A DNA stretch of 64,000 bases from Vitellaria paradoxa (lineage: Eukaryota > Streptophyta > Magnoliopsida > Ericales > Sapotaceae): assembly GCA_019916065.1 (NCBI GenBank), contig CM034238.1, positions 3,498,199 through 3,562,198 of the forward strand, given 5' to 3'. Below the pieces are notes generated by a model, which was given only the letters and a program-made list of their open reading frames with translations, was not told where the DNA came from and made no database searches. The position numbers and the translations under genes are program-made. Below, in pieces: positions 47,646 to 57,714 of the stretch. Positions within the stretch are counted from its first letter, which is position 1; every line of letters starts with the position of its first letter.

Positions 47646-48774
47646 GGACCATAGCCACAATGGTACTCGTTTAAAAACTTTCGACTAAGAGAATATGATT
47701 ACCAAGAAAAGTTTTCGCACTCAGTTAACCTCATTTTGAGTTTTCTATTTTTTTAGCGAAATATTGAACTTTTTTGAAATTAGTAAATGTGATAATGTGT
47801 AAAAGTGTAATTAAGAATTTTAATAATTTTTAGATGTTGCTGGAGTTTTATTTTATTTTTTGGCACACTAGATGGTGCCATAATGTAAACTAGATATAAA
47901 TAGTATTAAGTAATGGATAATTACACTTTCTTTTACTGGAATTTGACTTAAAAACACATTACCATATCTAAGTGTAGATGTCAAGATTGGTTGACCAAAA
48001 AAAAAAAAAGAAAAGATAAATAATAATATATTTTTATTCATTTTTACGTTAACATGAAGTGTTATTTATTTTATTAAATATATATAATTTGTCTTTATTT
48101 TTTTAACTAATATTTGTTGAACCACAACATATGAGTTTATATAATATTTGTAATATAAATTTAATTAAATTTATAATTTTTTTATAATTTTTATTTTACT
48201 TCAAAGAGAAATGTGTTGACTTACACTTCATTTGGAAATATTCATCTCTTAAAATTAATTTTTTTAAAATAAAAATTAATTTAATTTGAATTGATTTGAT
48301 TTGGGAAATAGAATTTTATGTTTGGAAAACATTTTATATTTAAGAATTAAATTGATTTAGTTTATGAGAAATACTTAGTTTGACCATGTCAATAGGAAGT
48401 AGAAAATATTGTAAGTATGATATAGGAGAATAAATTTGTCAACTTACTTAGATTACCTAAGAAAATAATAAATTTTTATTAAATTATATTTTTTTATTGA
48501 ATTTCAAATTATATAGAAATTTCAAAATTTAAGTTATGAAATGGAATCAAATCTAACTCATAAAAATTAATTTTAAGTTCAAATTTAAGAATTGATGAAA
48601 TTCTTATCAAACAAAACTGAATTCACCATTTCAAACAAAGTGTTGGAGTTGTGCATTTTTAGTCAAAGCAAGATGCTAACGTGTAATCATGACCAACTAT
48701 AAGAATTTTCAATACATGTAAAGCTTATGCGAATGAATGTACATATATAACTATTTAAAGAGAGAGAGAGAAAC

Positions 48775-48789
48775 TTGAGTTACAGCCAT
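48775..48789 (-). pseudogene. Duplicated SEP1-like exon 1
   Basis: ATGGCTGTAACTCAA followed by GTTTCT, identical in coding sequence to 45180-45194. It lies about 3.6 kb upstream of the original and lacks exons 2-4 of its own. A transcript from here could in principle splice to exon 2 at 45096. Confidence 0.8.
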
Positions 48790-51356
48790 GAGTAGATTGC
48801 TCAGCGCGGGATAGAGAGTGATAGTGTACACCGGAACAAGGTTACCCGATCGACCACGATTAAAACCCGATCTGATCAAATAATACGGATCTTAATTGGA
48901 CTGATCATTTAACGTATTAAAGATAAAATTACTTAAGTTATAATTATATGTAATTGTATTTTAATATATTCTGTAATTCTTACCGATCGATGTATTAAAG
49001 ATAAAATTACTTGAGTTACAATAATATGTGTAAATATATTTTGACATATTCTGTGATTCTCGTTGATTAAAGTGTTATTGTTACTTAATAATTTTGGTAA
49101 TTAATTAATAAAATCGACCTTAAAATTTATAATACACGTAACATAAAATTTGATTCGAGAGAAAACATAATTGAGTAAAATTTATATACATTATACCTAT
49201 GTAGATCTTACACCTCTTTATATACACCATCTCTTCAAAATACATAGTACACATATTTTTATCTTACTAAAATTTTACCAAAATACTTTTTTAATTTCTT
49301 ACTAACTTAAACATTAAAAATTTTTTTACAGGTACCACGCTGACATACTAGACAGCATTTTAGACGTAGTAGACAGCATTTTAGATTTAGATCGGATTCT
49401 TGGAAGGTACTAATTTGCTGAGTTATCACTACACGAGAAAATCAACGCTGGAGATTACTCCAATTTTGCTTCTTCCGTGTAAACCAACCGAATTTTTTTG
49501 GATCGATTCGAGCTTCGTCTAAAAAAAAATGTTCGCCTGAGTCCCAATCGGGAATCAAACAGCTAAAAGTTTAACTCACATTGATTTGTGAGTAGTTTAA
49601 AATTCAACACAAGTTGAAACTTAAAAAAAAAAAATTGACTAAAAATTCATGAATAGGTTTCATAAAAGAATATATATTATAATATATTTATATTTTTAAT
49701 AATGTTTACAATGTTTTAGATTAAAATAATATTATTTTGAGTTAATCAAATTATTCACAAATTGATATTGAGTTTAAATTTTTTTTATCGCGTCAAAATC
49801 AAACATGTATAAAAGTTTAAATTTGACTTGAGTTTAGCTTCAATAAATTAAAATTTGACTTGTTTCTGTCGTAACTTCCACATAGCTATGAAAAATAACA
49901 AAATTTATGTAGCATTATATAATAAAGCTTTTGAATAATTATTATCAAAATATTGGCATCTAATTTCTTAAAATAATGGAGCAACTATTTTGAAAGATTT
50001 TAAATATGTATAATATTTGATGTTTTTAGATTCATTATAATATTTCACCATATTAAACCATTAAAATTAACGATGAAATCTTTATTTAAACCAAAAAGTT
50101 AAACTAAAATAATTATACTTAAATAATTAATGCAAAATCTTTTAATTTTAAATTTATAAATATAAACACAACGTAGAGTTATATTTTAATAATTTCTTTA
50201 AATAAAGAGAGCTAAATTTTTTAATTCAAACACATAATTACAATTGTAATGTAAACTAAAAATCATAAACTAGTACAAATGTTATAACATAAAATGTTTA
50301 TGAAAAATGCGAGTATATAAGAAATATAACCAAATTTTCTATATTCATTTTTACTTTGAAGTGATAAACCCGTAACAATTTTACCTATTTTTAAGAACTT
50401 TTTTTTATAAAATTATTATGGTTATATACTAGTAACTTAAGTTTGTGTTTTTACATGCATATGGGCCCATTTGGAGTAGCAAAAAATAAGAAAAAATAAG
50501 ATAAAATATAATTTTGGGTAAAATTTGGCGTTTGGTTTTTTTTCCAATCTATTTTTTTTTTTTTTTGAAATGAATGGTAAGAAATCGTTAGAACGGTTTT
50601 TCTAAACCCGATCTAATTGATTCAGACAATCTTTACACACCTAACAGTTCATCTCTCTCTCTCTCTCATCTCTTCAAATTGCGTTTTTTTGAGATGAACA
50701 ACAGTAAACGTTAGAATGATTTTCTCAAATCCGTTCTAACAAATTCAAAAAATATATGCAGAGCTAATAGTTCTTCTCTCTCTCTCCAAATCACGTTTTT
50801 TGGAGATAAACAGTAATAATCCGTTAGAATAGTTTTTTCAAATTTGTTCTAACGGATTCAAAAAATCTTTGCACACCTAATATTTCGTCTTCTCTCTCCA
50901 AATCCCCTTTTTGAGATGAACAGTGGTAATTTACTAGAGCGGTTGTTTCTAAATCTATTTTTAACGGATTGAAAAAAATCTCTACGCAACCTTATAGTTC
51001 ATCTTTCTTTCTCTTCCAGATAGTGTTTTTTTTAAGATGAACAGTAGTAGTCTGTTATAACAAATTTTTCAAATATGTTCTAACAGATTTAAAAAATTTT
51101 GTGGACCCTAGCCACAATGGTACTCGTTCAAAAGTTTTCGACTGAGAGAATATGATTACCCAAGAAAGTTTCGCACTCAATTAATCTCCTTTTTGAGTCT
51201 TCTATTTTTTTAGCGAAATATTAACTTTTTTGAAATTAGTAAAGTAAGACTGTGTAAAGTGTAATGCTCATTTAATAATTTTTAGATGTTGCTGGAGTTT
51301 TATTTTGTTTTCTGGCACACTGACTGGTGCCATAATGTAAACTAGATATAAATAGT

Positions 51357-51492
51357 GTGTGTGTTTGGAGTGAAAAAAAATGAGATAAATTGAAGTTCGT
51401 AATGCGCGTAGTGAAAGAAAAAAGTGATATGATATAAAGTTAATAGAGATTTATAGAGTTTTTTGTTATTTGTTTGCAAACCAAACGGTGCC
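51357..51492. mobile_element. Tourist-like MITE present only in duplicate copy 2
   Basis: 136 bp from GTGTGTGTTTGGAGTG to GCAAACCAAACGGTGCC, with AGT on each side (51354-51356, 51493-51495). In copy 1 the corresponding site (about 47898-47912, ATAAATAGTATTAAG) is uninterrupted. Its interior (GAGATAAATTGAAGTTCG, GTGATATGATATAAA) matches the element at 45317. Confidence 0.85.
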
Positions 51493-52551
51493 AGTATTAA
51501 GTAATGGATAATTACACTTTCTTTTACTGGAATTTGACCTTAAAACACATTACCATATCTAGTGTAGATGTCAAGATTGGTTTGACAAAAAAAAAAAAAG
51601 AAAAAAAGAAAAATAGATAAATAAAAATATATTTTTATTCATTTTTTATGTTAACATGAAGTGTTATTTATTTTATTAAATATATATAATTTGTCTTTAT
51701 TTTTTAACTAATATTTGTTGAACCAAACATATGAGTTATATATATTTGTAATATAAATTTAATTAAGTTTATAATTTTTTTATAATTTTTATTTTACTTT
51801 CAAAGAGAAATATGTGTTGACCTTACACTTCATTTGAAAATATTAATCTCTTAAAATTAATTTAATTTGAATTGATTTGACTTGACTGACAAATAGAATT
51901 TTATGTTTGAAAAACATTTTATATTTAAGAATTAAATTGATTTAGTTTATGAGAAATACTTAGTTTGATCATGTCAATAGGAAGTAGAAAATATTGTAAG
52001 TATGATATAGGAGAATAAATTTGTCAACTTACTTAGATTACCTAAGAAAATAATGAATTTTTATTAAATTATATTATTTTTTTTATTAATTTCAAATTAT
52101 ATAGAAATTTTAAAATTTAAGTTATGAAATGGAATCAAATCTAACTCATAAAAATTAATTTTAAGTTCAAATTTAAGATTTGATAAAAATTCTTATCAAC
52201 AAAATAAATTCACCCTTTCAAAAGGAGTGTTGGACTTGTGCATTTTAGTTAAAGCAAGATGCTAATGTGTAATCATTACCAACTATTTACCATTTGCTCA
52301 ACACAAAGATTAAATTTGAAAAAAAAATAAATTTAAATGGCTGTTAATTTTTGAATAAATTATACTTAGATTCTCTAACATTAGATAATTACGTATAAAT
52401 TTCTTTAATATTAAAAAATTATAAACACTTCTCTTATTTTGAAATGCACTACATTTAGACTTTTTTCGTTAACTTGGTCTAACGCTGTTAACAAATTCAT
52501 TTAAAAGGCAAAATTACCCTTAAATCTATTGAAAAGACACCTCCCCCAACA

Positions 52552-52980
52552 TCAACCACATTGCACCGCCGCCAGACTTCTCCCGCAAGCCGACGTCAAT
52601 GAAAACCAATGTGGTAAGCTTTCGAGGGAGTCATCCAGTAAGTCTGGCAAAGTACCGCGTCCGTTTTGATAGGTTTTGGATCCCCTGAAGCTACTTTGGG
52701 TGGTTCGAGGAGGACATTCTTGAGGTTCTTCAGGGCAGCTCCCTTTTTCTCCAACATACGTGCAAAAGTCTCCTTTTCGTGGGTGATTTTGCTTGCCAGA
52801 GTGGTTTTTTCTCAGCGCAACAATGGTGGACATCGAATCGCTGCAGATAGACCAATTTTGTAATTTGATGGTTTTTTCAAAACCTATCTCGGTGAGCATT
52901 CTCCTACCCTTGAGAGTCCTACCGATGAATTCAAACTTGATTGGAATCCATGGGTGACTTTTCTCATACTTTGTAACTTT
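52552..52980 (-). pseudogene. Coding-like fragment of unknown family, with a probable A-run frameshift
   Basis: On the minus strand, starting upstream near 52975, it reads YEKSHPWIPIKFEFIGRTLK, then MLTEIGFEKTIKLQNWSICS and STIVALR. At the A-run of AGAAAAAACC (about 52812-52820) the neighbouring frame takes over: LASKITHEKETFARMLEKKG, LKNLKNVLLEPPKVASGDPK, CQTYWMTPSKAYH. The composition is protein-like and richer in GC than its surroundings. I do not recognise the family and see no flanking exon. Confidence 0.35.
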
Positions 52981-54684
52981 TTCCCAAATCTCGACACAAC
53001 CACCCCACTGTTGTAGATTTACATTCTACCCAACTAGTCTTTCCTCCGAACTCGACATAATTCATTGATTTAGTCGAAATTTCATACACGCGAACCTAGG
53101 TTTCTGTTATCTACATATGTAAGTTTTCAATTGCTCTCTGTCTAGGTTCTTCATCATCGGTGGGTTCACATGGTTCATTGATTCACCCAGAAATTTGATG
53201 TAGTGAGGAATTGATATGGGTTTGTATATCAATGAGCAGGGTTTAAATTATTAACAGATGCAAGGGGAAGAGAAATGTTGCGTGGTGACTGGTGGGAGAG
53301 GATTTGCGGCGAGGCATTTGGTGGAATGCCCATCTATGGCAGAAGGAAACCTCTCGTGGCAGCACTCAATAAACAGAAAGGAAAAGCGAAATCCAATGTA
53401 CCAGGGCATAAAATCTAACATAGCACCCAAGCTATAGTTTACTTCTTTTGCTTTCAAAAACCCTATGTTCAAGTCTACTCCAATGTAGAAAAAAGTAATT
53501 CTCAGGGAGAAGAAAGTGCGAACCTTTCAGAAACATAAAGTAGACAGAGTGAGAAAGAAAATAAATGGCAATATAGCTAAGTAACAGCTCACAAATACTA
53601 GCAAAAGAAAGTAGATTCCATTTTCTTTCCCTCTTTTGTTTATAGGTAGGAGAAATTATAATAATCTTTTTTATTTACTTCTCCAAATATTTTTTCCTAA
53701 TTAAACACTTATTTTGATCTAAAGCAAGCTTCAATGTCTTCTCATGAGATCCAAATGATGAGGACTGAGTTTAAGCTTCCAACAAAGAAAAATACAATGA
53801 GAATAATATAAAGAATTCCTGTTGGAAATATGTCAGTTGATGAAGCTAAAGATATGGATCGGCACCAAACAGGTACACAAGAACAAGAAATAGAAAGTTG
53901 GATGGAAAACTTTAAGAGGTCCTTAGATGGGTACCCAAAAAAAGATCAGGAAGAATTATATTCTACTTGAATTGAATTATACAAAATTGAATTGCATAGA
54001 GCGTCTCAACAAATGCTCCTAAATAGGTTTTACATATATCTATTATACAAGGGAGCTCATAGTTTAGATGTGACATTTATGTATGTGTCAAATGGGGAGG
54101 GATGTGGGGGGCCACGGCTCCAGAGAGAGAGAGAATGTGTGGGGGGGAGGGGAGTGAGAGAGGCAGAGAATGGGGATGGGGCCACGCGACAAAGGCTGGG
54201 ATGGGGGGCGGGGGATTGGGGTCGAGGAGTGTGGGGGGTGAATTGTTGAAAAGTTGAAGTTTTCTAAGATAAATTAAAATTTTTTAAATAAATATAATAA
54301 ATAAATAAGAATAATTAATTTTAAAGAATTAAAATTTGGTTAGGATTATTTTTTTCTCCTACTTTAGTTATTTTTTTGATCACTTTACAAAAAATACACT
54401 CTTATTTTTCTCTCTAATTTAAATTTTTTTAAAGCATACTTTGGTTGGGGTGAGTTTGCTCGGAAGTTGGATTTTTTTTAAAGTAAATTAATTTTTTTAA
54501 AAATAAATAGGAATAATTAATTAACTATTAATAACTATTAATTTAAATAATTTGAATTGGTATATTTTTAACTGTTATTTAATGGTCAGGATTATTTTTT
54601 TCCTCCCATTTTAGTTGTATTTTCTATTACTTTACAAAAAAAATACACTCTTATTTTTCTCTCCAACATACTAACACCAACACC

Positions 54685-55615
54685 ATTAGAAAACTGATTT
54701 TTTTTTTAAATACATACAAATTATAATAATTAATTTATTATATAATAAATAATAATTAATTTTAAATAATTTAAATTTTTATTTTTTATTTATTAGTCAA
54801 AATTATTTTTTCCTCTCTACTTTAATATTTTTTGGTCACTTGACAAATTTTAATTAAAGGAGTGTTTGGTTGGTTAAAGTTTGATTAAAAAATACAGTAA
54901 AAATAAAAAGATTTGATATAAATATTTTATTAAAAAAGAAAAAAAGTTAAAAATTGACAATTTTTAATTAATTTTTATCAATCAACAGGCCATAAATAAT
55001 AAAATAAGTGCAAATAAATAAATAAGAATTTGTTGGTAAGTAAAATAAGAATAATTAATTTTAAATACTTTCAGTTCTATACTATTTGTGTTATCTCTAT
55101 ATAGTGGTGAAAAAAATCTTGAGCGAGTGTGTGGTTAAGGAAAAAAATAATAATAGCACAAAAATTTTAATGAAAAACAATAATAGTAAAAATTGACAAT
55201 TTTGATAAATTAAACATCTAAAATTTATTTAAATTTTATAAATAATAGTTTACCATATTTTATATTATTTATTTTTTCATCATATATTTTACGCTCTCTC
55301 AATTTTCAACCGTGGTCAAATATTTAAAAAAAACATACTAATTAAGTAACAATACGAAATGAACTTCATTAACAACATAACAACACCATTAGAAAACTAA
55401 TTTTTTTAAATACATACAAATTAGAATAATTAATTTATTATATAATAAATAATAATTAATTTTAAATAATTTAAATTTGTATATTTTTAATTGCTAAATT
55501 TATTTATTGGTCAGAATTATTTTTTCCTCTCCACCTTAATTATTTTTCGGTCACTTTACATAAAAATATACTCTTATTTTCTCTCCATTTTAGATTTTTT
55601 TATATATGTTTTTAA
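54685..55615. repeat. Direct repeat of a ~180-bp module, about 700 bp apart
   Basis: CAACACCATTAGAAAACT, TACATACAAATTA, TTATTATATAATAAATAATA and TTTTTCCTCTCYACYTTAAT occur in the same order from about 54680 and from about 55383. A third, partial echo (TTTAGTTATTTTTTTGATCA, ACACTCTTATTTTTCTCTC) is at about 54360-54420. Confidence 0.7.
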
Positions 55616-56172
55616 AATATTTTTTATATGAATAAATATTAAACAAAGTTAACTAAGTTTTAAAAATAATATTTAAAATTTAATTTGATTGTTCTTAAAA
55701 AATAATATTTATTTGATTTATTTTGTTAATTTGATTATTGTGTATGTGACGTGAGGAGAGACAAATGCTAGGTAAAATGGCATTCTTTCTTTTTCTGAGA
55801 CAAGAGGGGATGCCATGTAAAAAAATATTGATACATTAAAATTTATTTTAATTACAAATTTAAATTTGAGTTATCTACAAGTCAAATTATGCTTTCGTGT
55901 CATTAGTACGGGTAATACTTAGTATATATATATATATATATATAAAGTTGTGAAACATCAAATAATTGCTTAAATTCTACAAGAAAAATCAAATACACCG
56001 TGGGTACCTGCAGAAATCGCAATGGAAGCATCAAATTCCTACTTTTACGGATCAATGATCGGTTTTTACAGAGCTAGCAGGCCACTCATACAGAGAGAGA
56101 AAAGCCTTGCTGATATCGATTCAAAAACTTATGTTGAGAAATCGAGACTTTTGGGCTCGGAGAACCAATTGA

Positions 56173-56345
56173 GAGCAAGTGCACCGATAGATAACTAAAT
56201 TATCTAGTAAATAGTATATATTATATATTTTGAGTTTAGTTAGTAATTTTTTTTAAGTCACACTAATACTAGATATTTTACTAATTGTCTATTAAAAAAT
56301 TAAATTTTCAAAAATTACTTTTCCAAAATTGGAGTCCAACGAGCA
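56173..56345. mobile_element. Truncated MITE of the AGAGCA family
   Basis: Starts AGAGCAAGTGCACCGATAGA, the inverse of the right end of the copy at 25957-26316, and continues with the inverse of TATTTATTAGATAATT. It ends shortly after TTCCAAAATTGGAGTCCA, so about half the element is missing. Confidence 0.5.
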
Positions 56346-57035
56346 TTTTACTTCCTGAAACCCTAGCCCCTTCCTTCCTGATTAGAAAAGGAAGACCACA
56401 CCCACGGGCAACAAAGCCATATCCACCAAGTTCTGAGTCCTTGAGTCCGAACAAGTTTTGAGTCTTTCGTGAGATTCCAAACCAGATATTTGTGTGGTGT
56501 AAAAAAGAGAAGCACGAGAGAGAAGAAGAAAAGCGCGGGAGAGAAGAAGAAAATGATAAAAAATTAAATCGCTCGTGAACAGGGACTCGTTTCTCTTGCC
56601 GATGCGCTATAGCAAGAGGAAAAATATCTCTGCATTGGAAGAGATTGGTGCAGGAAATTTTTCTTCATTTGGGTAACAAAAATACCGAAAACTTGCTTTA
56701 CCTTTTTTGCTGCACATGCCCTCAGATGAATAATTAGCAGTGGCTTGCTCTGGGTTTTGGGGAACACTGAGAGCCCACAAAATCCAGTGTCGATCTCCCT
56801 CCCCCTATTCTCTTTTTCTCTCTCTACACTTCTTTTTCTCACTCTAAACTTGGCTCCGTAATAGAGTTCGCCGAGTGTGATGCTAGTTTCTACCAAGACA
56901 GGCTTTCAAGTCAATAGAGATGGATCAGAGATTGAACATGTCGAGGATGATAAAAGGGTTGGTCAGATGCATAGAAGAAGGCTAAAGGGTAAACTTGGCA
57001 TATTGAAAAAATTTTTAGCTAACACTATCGTTTTA

Positions 57036-57385
57036 AGAGCACATGCAGCAAAATAGGTAAATAAGTATTTTATATATTTTTGCTAGCAAATATAAAGAAA
57101 TTTATCTGCACCAAACTCTCTAAAGCCACAGCTATTCTTGCTCCAGCTATAGTAACTCTCCATTTCTGCCGAGTTACTGTTCACCAGTGAAATAATTGTT
57201 TATTATTTGTTGAAGAAAACAATAGCTTTTGTATCGAAGAAGACAATGTGCTCCAATTTTGAAAAATTAATTTTTTAATAAATAATTGGTAAAATGCCTA
57301 ATATTGGTATAGCTTAAAAAAGAAGTTACTAGTTAAATTTAAAATATGTATTGTTTATTAGATAATTTGGCTATCTATTGGTTAA
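57036..57385. mobile_element. MITE of the AGAGCA family, upstream of NHD1
   Basis: Begins AGAGCACATGCAGCAAAATA and follows the copy at 25957-26316 almost base for base through TTGCTAGCAAAT, GAGTTACTGTTCACC and TTGGTAAAATGCCTAA. The right end is eroded (TATCTATTGGTTAATTGAC). It lies about 330 bp before the NHD1 start codon, so may sit in or near its promoter. Confidence 0.6.
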
Positions 57386-57714
57386 TTGACAAGGAATTTA
57401 ATTGTTAGTAATATTTTAAAATAAGAGAGATGTATATAATTTTTAAATATTGATATATCTATATATGGAGTCATTCATATGTTTAAGAAGCGATGAGTAA
57501 TTTATCCAATTTATTAAAACAACCCAACGGTCCCCAGCTCTTTGTACCTGTGGAAAATTCCATTCCCATTTTATCCTCCCGATGCGGTGACGACGCCATT
57601 TGCGCCAAGTAACCAACAAAACTAGCCGAGACTACTGTCTGAGTACACGAAGCTACCACCGGCGCCGCCTTCTTCTTCGAATTCGGTCCAGTTTCTTCGA
57701 AACCCTAGCTAGCT

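Larger units (their letters stand above)
45108..48700. repeat. 3.59-kb tandem duplication, copy 1
   Basis: Starts inside intron 1 of the SEP1-like gene (AAGAATTTTCAATACATG) and ends CATGACCAACTAT, directly joined to copy 2, which starts with the same AAGAATTTTC. It includes the SEP1-like first exon and upstream region. Copy 1 carries a 167-bp MITE (45317-45483) absent from copy 2. Apart from that, the copies differ by scattered substitutions and small indels. The sequence beyond the first exon is AT-rich, with no other gene. Confidence 0.95.
48701..52286. repeat. 3.59-kb tandem duplication, copy 2
   Basis: Homologous to copy 1 over its whole length, ending CATTACCAACTAT. It has a second copy of the SEP1-like first exon (ATG at 48789, minus strand, encoding MAVTQ with the same donor) and promoter. 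It carries a 136-bp MITE at 51357-51492 that copy 1 lacks. Confidence 0.95.
52987..57030. other. Gene-free region with AT-rich repeats and a G-rich island
   Basis: No gene is recognised. Frames such as 53251-53472 and 56564-56896 on the minus strand carry no known motif. Between 54300 and 55620 a T/A-rich module recurs (for example AATTAATTTATTATATAATA at about 54730 and about 55430). A MITE remnant of the AGAGCA family lies at about 56173-56345. Confidence 0.5.

Noticed and set aside
54000..54249. Gly/Arg-rich open frame
   Set aside because: Artefact of the G-rich island; no known domain and no exon signals.
56564..56896. 110-codon minus-strand frame (METSITLGELYYGAKFRV-like start region)
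   Set aside because: No recognisable domain, no conserved pattern and purine-rich bias; kept as intergenic.
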